A DNA stretch of 64,000 bases from Coix lacryma-jobi var. lacryma-jobi (taxonomy: Eukaryota; Streptophyta; Magnoliopsida; Poales; Poaceae), in contig CM019823.1 in the NCBI GenBank assembly GCA_009763385.1, positions 87,121,104 through 87,185,103 on the forward strand, written 5' to 3'. The notes under the pieces are model-generated. The model saw only the letters and a list, made by a program, of their open reading frames with translations, was not told the DNA's origin and searched no databases. Shown here piece after piece: positions 1-10,516 of this stretch; position 1 is the stretch's first letter; each line of letters begins with the position of its first letter. The position numbers and the translations under genes are program-made.

Positions 1-69
1 CCAAAAATTGTCCCATTTCATAGTAGTAGAAGCTTGGTAACTTATCCTGTAGTAAGATGAAGAAGTCGC

Positions 70-880
70 TTGCCTCCCGTTTCAAAAAGTCCAACAAGGG
101 TGAGAGTTCTTCCCAAGAACCTCACCATGCTAGTTCTCATGAGAGGAGCTTTGGTAAGTGATGATGAGCTAAAACTACTCTATGCCATGGTTAGCAAGGT
201 TAAAGTTTCACCTGTTAAAATGCTAGTGAACTATTGGCTTAGCTACGTAAAGCCTAGGAAACCCATATACTTCACATCATTCATCACACGCATAGCCGAA
301 GCTTTGGGTGCACTAGAATCCCAAACTTTTGAGTACATTAAAACCGTGAGAGATGTGTTGGAAGAAAATGTATTTACTGGTTGCAATGTACTCAAAAGGG
401 GTCCCAAGGGTGAACTAATAATGATTTATCCAGGCCATACAGTCAAAATCACTCTCCCTTGTGAGGGACTTCGATTGTATGCACTTCTTATGCTAACCTT
501 TGATTTGGACCCAGAGGAAAGAACCCCAAAAGTTGCAGGTACTAGCAGAAGGACAAGGAAAGCGTCCCGTGCTACTCGAATGGAACAAGGCGGACCTTCA
601 CATCAGGCTGAAGAAGTTAAGGAGGGAGATGAGGCAGCCTCTATGGACATTTCAGGGTCCTTGGGAAGGCCTCCTCGCTCACAGAACACCCCTCACTCTC
701 AAGACACTCCTCACCCACGGGGTAGAGGAAGGCAACATCAAAGGACGCCGATGGACGAACTCATAGACAACATGGGTGCGATGAACATCGAACAAGAGGC
801 AACATTGCTTCTTGCACAACAAAACGCCCAACTCCTGAAGGCCATTCAAGAAGAAGAAGCACGACATTGGGCCGGGTGGT
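70..880 (+). pseudogene. Athila-A 3' ORF (plant-transposon/env-position protein), interrupted by SIRE-A
   Basis: The frame is open from about 70 to 880. It then runs falsely into the SIRE-A LTR to 1278, and that extension is not part of the gene. If the insertion and one GTGGT copy are set aside, the frame resumes at 12526 and meets TAG at 12549-12551, so SIRE-A struck only eight codons before the natural stop. Residues about 35-150 (from ELKLLYAMV to CEGLRLYALLML) resemble the plant-transposon ORF found between pol and the 3' LTR of Athila-type elements. The C-terminal part is basic and low in complexity and ends in a Glu-rich stretch. An ATG at 57 opens a different frame that closes near 152 at GGTAAG, so the true N-terminus is unclear: a small deletion or an intron is possible. 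No function is assigned. Confidence 0.5.
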
Positions 881-1150
881 TGAAGGACGGAGAAGCAACC
901 AGAAAGCGACCAGAGGGGGGTGAATGGGAGCTTCAATATTTCCTTTCGGAAACTAGTAGCCACTGTCCCGAGAATCACCCCAAAAGACAAACCCTAGAGC
1001 TTGCTAATGTCCACGACCCTAGATGTAGGGTGGATGCTTCCAAGAAGCACAGCGGGACACTACACAACTCTAGAAAGCCAACGCAAAAGACGGAAACCAA
1101 ATCCGAGATCGCACGAACGAACGGCGAACAAAACTGCGCGAAACAGCTTG

Positions 1151-1410
1151 GACCGGACTCTGACTGCGTCCGGTCACAAGAAAACGGTTCTGGAACCTTA
1201 CTGTTCCTGACCGGACTCACGAGCAAGGAGCGTCCGGTCAGCAACAGTGCGTCCGGTCACAAAAGTCAAGTCAAGTGAACAGTAGGACCTATGCGTCCGG
1301 TCAGAGAGCAAAACGGTGCGTCCGGTTAAGTTACGAGACGAACACAGTGAACATTCAACGACCGGACTCTCTGCCCGTGCGTCCGGTCATCTCGACCAAG
1401 CGTCCGGTCA
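1151..1410. repeat. Clustered GCGTCCGGTCA motifs in SIRE-A LTR
   Basis: About ten copies of GCGTCCGGTCA or its complement TGACCGGACG occur within 260 bp, for example at 1166, 1230, 1249, 1293, 1379 and 1400, with inverted copies at 1151, 1208 and 1360. The same cluster is in the right LTR (about 10787-11046). It lies in the part of the LTR downstream of the presumed transcription start, so it would be in the 5' leader RNA. Confidence 0.8.
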
Positions 1411-2185
1411 CCCCGAAACAGCACTGTTAGTCCACCGATTCAACTCGATCTCACCCAAAACAAATCCTCTAGGGATCAAACTTAGTGAGAGGAGTCACCA
1501 GGAGGATAGTGAGCTATCTCTAAGAGATCATGGCTCGAACCTATCTCCAAATCGATGAATCGAAGAATTTCGGGGGAAGGGAGAAAACTTGACCCGAAAC
1601 GTAAAATCGATCGATCTCCTAGACCGTGAGGTTAGAGGTTAATTCCTTCGGTGGAAAGAAGTGCCTCACGATCTAGAACAACTTGGTTCAAACGGATTTG
1701 CAAAAGATGAACCGAGCAAAGAGATCAAACGACGGGAAAATCGTGGAGAAAAAGGATTCCGCGAAGAACACACCCAAAACGCGAATCGACACCACGATCT
1801 TGCAGCCCAAGTGCAAACACACGCTGTGACAAGGAGGTTACGGCCTCCTTTCCTCAAAATCAACAACACACAGAGGTGAGTCTCTCTGCGGATCTCAGCA
1901 AGCTACAGCAGGGGATGGGAGAGCCGGAAACCCTAAGTGCGACAGAGCAAATGACTGAGATAGATGGGAGGAGGGTGTCTCCCGACTACTTATCCTACTA
2001 CTAGCCTAAGTCTATTTCCTACTCTACTCCTCTCTATTCTAATTACAGAGCGAACCAGCTAAACCCTAAGGTTATTCTGGACCAACTCAGTGGTAGGTGT
2101 ATCCGACGGCCACGCCCGCTCGATTCGAAGCGTTGCCTCGACGCAACCTCCAGATCGCCGCCACGTGCCGCCCTCGCTCTGCACC

Positions 2186-2443
2186 CCCGGTTTTGTGGCC
2201 CAAACCGGGAAACCAGCCTTTTCCAGCCAACCCCCGGTTTTGAGGCCCAAACCGGGAAACCAGCCCATCAGCCTCTGAGTTTTGAGGCCAAACTCAGCAA
2301 ACCCTCAGCGCCTAGGTTTTGAGGCCCAAACCTGGAAACCGTCCTCAGCCCGAGTTTTGTGGCCAAACTCGGAAACCCTCAGCCTGAGTTTTGTGGCCAA
2401 ACTCGGAAACCGTCCACGCCCAGGTTTTGAGGCCCAAACCTGG
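2186..2443. repeat. Seven-unit covarying hairpin array in SIRE-A 3' LTR
   Basis: Seven units of roughly 35-45 bp each form a stem of 7-8 bp around a TG(A/T)GGCC(C) loop. Stem arms differ by unit: CCCGGTTT/AAACCGGG, CTGAGTTT/AAACTCAG, CCGAGTTT/AAACTCGG, CCAGGTTT/AAACCTGG. Two units in this LTR copy have one mismatch (T for C) that is paired in the sister LTR at 11822-12079. Confidence 0.85.
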
Positions 2444-2884
2444 AAACCGTCCATCCGATGGTTTTTCTCTGGCTCTACCACCAAACCGACGTCGTGGAGG
2501 GGATGCACAGCCCGTGCACCCCGTCCACTGACACGTGTCCCTGAGTCCACGACTCAGGCAACACATGACCGCACTTCTTCACTTGTCGTCGTCACAGGCT
2601 GCCAGCCACCACAGCTGATCCTCGGGCCTCTGGTCCCTCAGTCCAAGCCTCATGTCTGCCCTTCACCGCTCGGTACCTCGGCATGGCACGTCCGCCGCAC
2701 GGCACGCCCATCCTTCACCGCACCCGATCCATCGGCACGACACGTCTCAACTTGAACTTCACCTCGCCGTCGATCACTGTATCCGTGCTCGACACCTGCA
2801 CAACACAAGCCAAAGAACATGCGCATCAACCCAGTTGACAATCACTCATCACTCAGAGACCCGGCATACACCCATGTATCCGCA

Positions 2885-2895
2885 ATCTCCCCCTT
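2885..2895 (-). other. SIRE-A polypurine tract
   Basis: ATCTCCCCCTT directly abuts the 3' LTR, giving AAGGGGGAGAT on the element strand, the plus-strand DNA primer site. Confidence 0.9.
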
Positions 2896-4564
2896 GATGA
2901 GTGCATTGTCAACTACTCACACAAATCATAATGAAAAGAAGAATAAAGAAGAAGGAGGAAGGAGAAGGAGAAAACTCACCCAAATGACCCAAAAGCATAG
3001 CAAAGTCGAAGAAGGTCAAGTGGAAAGAGCGAAAGAACTTGGTCCCCAAAGACATGGGCAACGGCTCGACGCAACCAAGCAAAGCAAAGCTAGCCCTCAA
3101 GAAGAGGTAGAACAGGCTCAACACTGCTAGCCGATACCAATTGGAAACTCCAGAGAAAAGAGCTCAAACCAATTGAAGCCGAATGAAAATCGAAGCAAAA
3201 TGCTAGTCCCTCAAGATAGAGGCATAGAGGCTCAACACAACTAGCAAAGAAGGCTCGATACCAATGCCTTACGACCAATAATAAAGCTCGATACCAAAAC
3301 ACGCTTCGAACCAATTGAAATCAAAAACCCTAAAAAAAATGTTTGCTAGTCCCTCAAGACAGAGGCGAAGGCTCAACCCAAGACAGAGGCGAAGGCTCAA
3401 CACAACTAGCAAACTCCCCCTCGAAAAGTGCAAGCAACTAGGAAAACTCTCCCTTAGTTGAACATCCAAGAGACATATGATTTGCAAATTCTCCCCCTTA
3501 GTTGAAAATGCACTAATCAAGTAAAAGGCTCTCCCCATCAGAAAAGGCACCAACAAAAATGCGAACAAGGGAGGTTCTCCCCCTTCCAACATGCATATGA
3601 GTCAATCATGCAAGTTAGCAGCTTCAGGCATATATTCAGGAGAATGCAAAGATGCTCTAAACAGTATAACTCTAAAGACTCAACAACAACATACAAGCTT
3701 AGCAAAGGCTCAAACTGATCACCAGATATGAAATATGAACATATGAGCAGAAATGAGCAGTTTTGAGTCAAAAGGTATTCACCATCAAAATAGCACTAGC
3801 AATGTATAAACAGGAGTCTGAGCAAGTGCTAAACATGTATACAAGGTGAACTACCCCTAGCAAAGTTCAATCATCATGCTTAAGAATGAAACATACACTT
3901 GTGAATTCAACTTTAGATCGGAGTTGCAGCGGTGAAATTACACAAGGTCAATTATTAGCATGTGATTGCGAGAGGTTGAAAACTTGTCATTGCCTAACTT
4001 TTCAACCGAGCGAAGCCTATGCCGAAGCAATCAGAAGCTTAAAGCTACGGTTTCGGTCATACACTACACGGCTCAAGTTTAACTCAAAGTGTAATGAGAA
4101 ACAGTCTCGATACCGTGATGTGTTGACAAGCAATCCCATCTCGATCTTTTCAATTCACTAAAACTTGGTTCAAATTTTATACATGATATGAACAGACCAA
4201 GCAAGTGAATGACTCAGAACTAGAGACATAGCAACCTAGCATATATGAAAAGCACGAGTGAACTCAACATATCCTACACATGCTAGTTGCATATCTCAAT
4301 GGTGAACATTTTCAGATTGTAAGTTATTGAGTAAATTCACCATTTCAAAATAGCTCAGCTCACAGCATGTACTAGTGATCAGAAGGAGCATAAGCTACAA
4401 GCATCAAAATAAGCATCAGAGCATATTACATAGAGCATAGTTACATTCTAGTGATTATAAACATGAAGCTTAGAATGTGAATGTGAATGCGTATGCTAAA
4501 ATGCAAAAGAAAAGAAAGACAAAAGAGTCAGTCAAATATACAAGATCCAAAATGTTTCCCCCAT
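2896..4564 (-). other. SIRE-A noncoding region between pol and 3' LTR
   Basis: A-rich on the plus strand with no supported ORF. It contains dispersed short repeats such as CTAGTCCCTCAAG...AGAGG...GCTCAACACAACTAGC (about 3200-3415) and CTCCCCCTTAGTTGAA pieces (about 3450-3510). Part of it (about 3039-3090) is recognisable in the SIRE-B remnant at about 16170, which supports common descent. Confidence 0.7.
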
Positions 4565-7500
4565 CTAAAAAGGGAAACACACACCAAACTCACCCCTCAA
4601 CCGGTTAAAGGTTGATTCGTCTAAAGGCTTGGTGAAAATATCAGCCAGTTGATGATGAGTATCGACATGGCGAAGGTCGATATCACCCTTCTCCTGGTGG
4701 TCTCGCAAGAAATGAAAGCGCACATCTATGTGTTTGGTCTTCGAGTGAAGCACGGGGTTCTTAGCAACGCTAATGGCACTCGTGCTGTCACAAAGCAAAG
4801 GCACGCGAGAAAAGTTCAGACCAAAATCACGCAAAGTGGCCATCATCCAAAGCAACTGGGAACAGCAGCTAGCCGCAGCAACATACTCAGCCTCCGTAGT
4901 AGACTGGGCGACACTAGACTGCTTGCGAGAAGACCACGAAACAAGAGAAGAACCAATAAACTGGCAAGTCCCAGATGTGGACTTGCGCTCAATACAGCAA
5001 CCAGCAAAATCGGCATCCGAATAACCGCAAAGGGAGAGGGTGGAGGAAGCAGAATACCAAATCCCGAACTCAGGCGTGAAACGAAGGTACCTGAAAATCC
5101 GCTTCACCGCCTGACGGTGAGAGGTGCGCGGCGACGCCTGAAAGCGCGCACACAGACACACCGCGAACTGGATGTCCGGGCGTGTCGCCGTCAGGTAGAG
5201 GAGCGACCCGATCATGCTGCGGTACTCCTTCTGGTCCACTGCTTCTCCATCCACATCCGCATCCAGGGCAGTCGTCGTCGACATGGGAGTTGGAAGAGGC
5301 TTGGCCTCTCCCATATCGAACCGCTTCAGCAAGTCCTTGGTGTACTTGCCCTGGTGCACAAACGTGCCCTCTCGGGATTGCTTAATTTGCAACCCGAGAA
5401 AGAATGTCAGCTCGCCCATCATGCTCATCTCGAACTCCCTGCTCATAGTATCTGCAAACTTGGCAACCAAAGCGTGAGAAGAACCACCGAAAATGATATC
5501 ATCCACGTAAATCTGGACCAAGAGAGTGTCTTTGCCTTGCTTGAGGAGAAAGAGCGTTTTATCTACACATCCCATTTTAAAACCCTTAGCAAGCAAAAAG
5601 GTTTTCAACCTATCATACCAGGCTCTAGGGGCTTGTTTCAAACCATATAAAGCTTTGTGGAGTTTAAAAACATGGTTTGGAAACTTGGGATTTTCAAAAC
5701 CGGGGGGTTGCTCAACATACACTTCCTCTTCTATGTAGCCATTTAAGAAGGCACTCTTGACATCCATTTGAAAGAGTTTAAAATCTTTGGATGCAGCAAA
5801 AGCCAAGAGTATCCTAATAGCCTCCAAACGAGCTACAGGAGCAAAAGTCTCCTCAAAGTCTATCCCCTCCTTCTGACTATAACCCTTGGCCACAAGACGC
5901 GCTTTGTTCCTCACAATGTGGCCATCCTCTCCTTGTTTGTTTTTGAAAACCCATTTTGTCCCAATAGGATTACAGTTAGGAGGAGGAGGAACTAGAACCC
6001 AAACCCGATTTCTCTCAAAATTTTCTAGCTCCTCATGCATGGCATTGACCTAGTCTGGATCCGTCAAAGCGTGTCCAATATCTCGGGGCTCAAAATTAGC
6101 AACAAAAGCAGAATGAGCGAAGTGAGAGATGTGCTGTGACCTGGACCGAGTAACCCGTTCGTCGATGCTGCCGATCATCTGCTGAGGCGGGTGCTGGCGC
6201 TAGATGAGTCATGGCGCCTCACGAGCTGAAGTAGCCTCCCCCTCAACAGCAGCTGGTGCCTCCCCAGGTACAAAAGGTACCGCTCGGGGTGGCGGATCCC
6301 ACGGCCCCCAGGAAGAAGAGGTGTCGGGGCCGTGAGTCGTCGTAGAAGCCGCTCTTTGCGGCACTGCAGGTGGAGGAGGTGCTGTGTCATCTATCCCTTC
6401 AGCACCTTCTTCATCATCATCAAAAAGAGGCTCGCCAACCTCATGATCACCTGCACGCTCAAAGCGAGAAGAAGGACAAACCATGGTCTCGTCGAAAGTG
6501 ACATCGGATGTCTCCATGACTCGGTTAGTGTCAAGGTTAAGTACACGATAAGCTCGAGTGTGAGTGCCATAACCCAAAAACACACTGTCAGAAGAACGAG
6601 ACTCAAACTTGTCCAAGTTGCCCTTTTTGAGTATAAAACAATGGCTACCAAAAACTCGAAAATAACTCACCTTGGGTAGTTTTCCAAAACGCAACTCCTA
6701 AGAAGTCTTTTTCAAGAAAGCTCGGAGAAAAATGCGATTGGAAATGTAGCATGCAGTGCTCATAGCTTCGGCCCAATATCGCCTAGGAGTCCTATGCTCA
6801 TCGAGCATCGTCCTGGCCATCTCAACAAGGGTCCGATTCTTCCTCTCTACAACACCATTTTGTGGCGGTGTGTAGGGGGAAGAAAATTGATGCTCTAAAC
6901 CCAAAGAGTTACAAAACTTCTCAAAATCCGAATTCTTGAATTCGGAACCATTATCACTCCGAATTGCTCGCATCGAGTTCAAAGGGAACTCGTTCTGAAG
7001 ACGCAAAATCAGATTGCGAGCAAAGGAGAAAGTCTCGGTCTTCTCAGCTAAAAAGAAGACCCACGAATATCTCGAAAAGTCATCAACAACCACAAGCACA
7101 TACCACTTCCCCCCAACCGAGCTCACCCGGGCGGGACCAACAAGGTCCATGTGCAAAAGCTCTCCAGGGCGCTTGGTCATGACTTGAGTCACTGGATGGT
7201 GGGGAGCGGCAACCATCTTCCCGTGTCTACAAGAGTGGCAAACAAGATCCTTCTCCATATGCAACTTGGGCAATCCTCGGATTAGGCCAAGTGAACTAAG
7301 CCTTGCAAGCAAGTCGAAGCTCAAATGTCCAAGTCTCCTATGCCACTTCCAAAGATCAGAGGAGGAAGGTCCAGCCACAAGACAACGAGAAGTGCCAAAA
7401 GACTCCGAGAAATTCGCACGAAAGACTTTTCCAAAGGCGAAATCAAACACACAAGATTGCCCTGAGGATCCAAAATACGAATGAGATTCGGTTTAAAATG

Positions 7501-7752
7501 AATCTCATAGTCGTCGTCAAAGAGTTGCGAAATAGAAAGAAGGTTAAAATGCAAGTTAGAAACAAGAGCAACATCGCGCAACACAAAGTGCTCATTAACT
7601 CGCACAGACCCGCGAGACAATACCTTACCTTTGCTATTGTCGCCGAAGGTTATGTACTCCTTTCCGGCAACAGGGCTAAGGCTGGAGAACCACTTGGCGT
7701 TTCTGGTCATGTGCCTCGAGCAACCGGAATCCACCAACCAAATGTCCTCCAA
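4565..7752 (-). pseudogene. SIRE-A pol (protease-integrase-RT-RNase H), degraded
   Basis: Order on the minus strand: a protease-region motif WLVDSGCSRHMT near 7745; integrase with a WHRRLGH...CHSC zinc motif (about 7360-7220) and the D, D, E signatures (HMDLVGP, RSDNGSEF, NGVVERKNR); a hinge with an acidic, Pro-rich stretch (about 6500-6210); reverse transcriptase with YVDD at 5498-5509; and RNase H with YSDADFAGC and TTEAEY. Breaks seen directly: a one-base frameshift near 7450, an in-frame TAG at about 6698-6700 where a tyrosine is expected, a TGA and a TAG near 6200-6210, and a TAG near 6050 just before NAMHEELENFERN. The RT-RNase H segment 4565-6040 (491 codons) is open. It would be part of one polyprotein in the virus-like particle. 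Confidence 0.9.
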
Positions 7753-7766
7753 CCGTTTTACCTACA

Positions 7767-10453
7767 TCAATAAAAAGACATAGGGTGAGGATACGGTCCA
7801 ACACTAGGGTTAGTGAAGTAAGGAGAATACCAGTGTTGGGCCGGCTGCTCAAAAGAACAGTTAGCAGAAAAACCATTCCTAGCACGTCTACGAGAGGAGC
7901 GATCACCACGTAGAGGAAAACGTGGTCCGCTAAGGGAGGAGCGTCCATCGCGATACTCAAAACGCAGTGGGGGAAAATGCTCAACAAAGCCTCCGCCACG
8001 GGGTCTGTATCCTGCAAAGTCAGGACCCCGTCGGGCACGCTCTCTACGAGGCCTAGGCCTAGCAACTTGAGGCACTGCGCCTCTAGGCCTAGCATCTCTC
8101 CTCGGAGCTCTCTGCTGCCTAGGCCTGGGAACTTGAGGTTCTGGACCTCTGGGCCTAGCTGCTCTCCTCGGAGCACTCCTCTGAACATTCGACACATGTA
8201 CATCATGGAAAGGATGGTACATGTCCGTGTTGTTCATCTCCCTAGCACGGCGCGCCTCTCTCTTGCGCCTAAAACAGAACTCGCTCAAGTGTCCATCTCT
8301 CCCACAGAAATCACAATGATACCTCACCGCACGCAAAGGGGGTTGTTGGTACTCATGGCTGTGGGTGTGGATCACTTTGCCCTTCTGTGGCAACTCCTCC
8401 TGGATAGGTGGCATTGTATCCAGCTTGTTCTTTAGGTGGTTGGGTTTGGGATGCCACACTTGGTTCTTGGGTGGAGCTCTCAGAGGTTCCTCAAACACCC
8501 CATCCTTGGTGGTAGGCTTGACGGGCTCTTTAGGTGGAAGCTTGGTCAGTTTGGGAGTAGTGGTGGAATTGGGCTTCTCACTAGGATTCAAACCACTCGA
8601 CTCTCCAATCTTCCCAAAAGCAGAAAGATCAACACCCTGAGCAAGACCTACACCAGAACCTCCAGCAGCTCGCTTAAATTAGGAGATCATCATCCCGAGC
8701 TGCGGCTCACTACAAGAGACCCATGACAAGATGGTCCGAAGGTATGTGTTTTCCTCCTCGGTTTGCATGTTGCCATGCTTGACATTCGCAATCTCCATCT
8801 CCAAACCCTCGCACAAAGCACACCTAGCCAGACTAGTGCTACCTGAGTTGGCCTCCTCAAGAGACACAATCTTGACATTCTTCTCTGCCAACTCAGATTG
8901 CAAGACAGGACAAGTCTTGCACGCACCCAACAGAGAAGGTCTTGCCTTCAGCTCATCCACCTCTCCTACCAACGCAACATACTTACCTCTCAAAGTGAGA
9001 AGGTCAGTCATGTGCCTGGTGCACATCTCACACTCAACCTCCTCCGACACGACCACGGTGGACTTGGCAAACTCAAGCTCCCTCACCGTGTCCTCCCACT
9101 TCTGCCTAAACTCCTTGCGCTCTCTAGCGGCACGCCTAAGCAACTTGTCCTGACTAAGGAGCGCGGCAGTAAGCTTCTCGACCTCAGCAGAAAGCTCGTC
9201 GTGGGTGAGGGATACCTGGGAGGTGTCGTCGTCATCGTTGTCCCGAGGGGTGTGCTCCAGCTTGCCGTCGACCTCATCACCAAGCGCCATGGTGCAGAAG
9301 CCATCGTCGTCGGCGAAGAAGCAGAGGCCGTTCAGCTTGTCCTCGATCCTCTTCTTCTTCTCGGACTCGTCATCGCTTGAGCAAGCGGAGTCGTCATCCG
9401 AGCCGTCGACGTCGCTGAGCGTGGCGAAGAACGCACGCTGCTCAGCCTGAGCCTTCTCCAAGTACTTCTTCTTGATGTACTCCTTGTCGAAGCCGCCCCT
9501 CCGCTTGTGCCTTGCGGGGACGTACTTCTCCTTGCGCTTGCCGGAGTCGTACTTGTGCCCATGATCGCCTTCCCAGACGAATGCTTCTTCTTGGGGCAGT
9601 TGGCGATGAAGTGGTCGGGGTCGCCGCACTCAAAGCATCCTGAGCGTCCTCCACCGCGGCGACGGTTCATGCGGTTGTTGTGAAACCGCGAGAACCGGTT
9701 GGCGAGCATCGCTAGCTCGTCATCCCCCAATGACTCAAGCTGGTCCTCTGTGATAGAAAAGAGAGATGAAAGAGCAAAACCTCCAGAGGGGTTAGAAGAG
9801 CCAGAAACCAAAGCCATAGTCGGGCCAGAAGGATTCTCATAAGAAGCCCTCGACATGGCGTCAATCTCACTAGACTTGAGCTTACTAAAGAGCTCGTCGC
9901 AGGTGAGGGTCTCATAGTTAGACGATTCGATGATCGCCTGGACCTTTGAGTCCCACACTGACCGATCAAGAGTGTGCAAAAGATTCAAAGCCCTCTCATG
10001 ATCGTCAAAAGGCAACAGCTCCTTGTTCGCTCTCATCTTGTTGACAATAACCTGAAAGCGAGCGAATAAACTCTCTATGCTCTCGCCAGGCATATGTCGA
10101 AAGTTCTCATACTCCCGCTTGTGCGACTCATAGAGGCGGGATTTGACCTGAGTAGTTCCCTCATGAAAGCGCATGAGGGTCGCCCAAATCTCGCGAGCCG
10201 TGGGGAGATGAGAAACGCGATCAAACTCGGACATGCTCAAACAGGAGAACAGGGCATTACGTGCCCGGCTATTGGCCTCGTGCTCATCGATCTGGAGCTG
10301 AGTGACACGAGCAGCCAAGACAACGTAATCATCCCTGTTGCAAATCTCCCAAACAGAAGAGCCCATGCTCTGGAGATAGGCCGACATGCGTATCTTCCAA
10401 TACGCATAGTTCGTCCCATCAAAGAATGGCGGTTTGCCCACGCCGCGATCCAT
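7767..10453 (-). pseudogene. SIRE-A gag, one frameshift and one stop
   Basis: Starts at ATG 10453, about 50 bases after the PBS, and ends in MSFY-stop (TGA) at 7767, about 895 codons. Residues 1-180 carry the copia gag core (YWKIRMSAYL, WDSKVQAIIES). A first zinc knuckle CX2CX4HX4C (CFECGDPDHFIANC) lies near residue 273, followed by a Lys-rich segment, an acidic stretch, a coiled-coil-like region and a second knuckle (CDFCGRDGHLSEFC) near the C-terminus. A one-base deletion near 9572 shifts the frame, judged by comparison with SIRE-E. A TAA near 8679 replaces a glutamine codon. Expected role: RNA packaging and particle formation in the cytoplasm. Confidence 0.9.
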
Positions 10454-10502
10454 GTCGCCTTCCGTGGATCTGGAACCGGCTAAGGTGGAAGATCCTTAAC
10501 CC

Positions 10503-10514
10503 GCTCTGATACCA
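10503..10514 (-). other. SIRE-A primer-binding site (tRNA-iMet)
   Basis: GCTCTGATACCA on the plus strand reads TGGTATCAGAGC on the element strand. This is the standard plant copia PBS complementary to the 3' end of initiator tRNA-Met. It is two bases from the 5' LTR. Confidence 0.95.
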
Positions 10515-10516
10515 AT

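Larger units (their letters stand above)
881..2884 (-). repeat. SIRE-A 3' LTR
   Basis: Begins TGAAGG and ends CCGCA on the plus strand (TG...CA termini). Read in element direction it holds, in order, a U3 hairpin array (2443-2186), a possible TATA-like AGGATAAGTAG near 2000, and a cluster of about ten GCGTCCGGTCA motifs in both orientations (1410-1151). It matches 10517-12520 base for base apart from point changes. Confidence 0.93.

Noticed and set aside
881..1278. Extension of the first ORF to 402 codons
   Set aside because: It crosses the SIRE-A LTR edge at 881; the same peptide recurs at 10516-10914 in the other LTR, so it is LTR sequence read by chance.
4649..5650. 333-codon plus-strand ORF
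   Set aside because: It is the complement of the SIRE-A reverse transcriptase and RNase H and has no recognisable features of its own.
10503..10514. tRNA-like sequences at the PBS sites
   Set aside because: They are only 12-19 nt complements of tRNA 3' ends; no cloverleaf is present.
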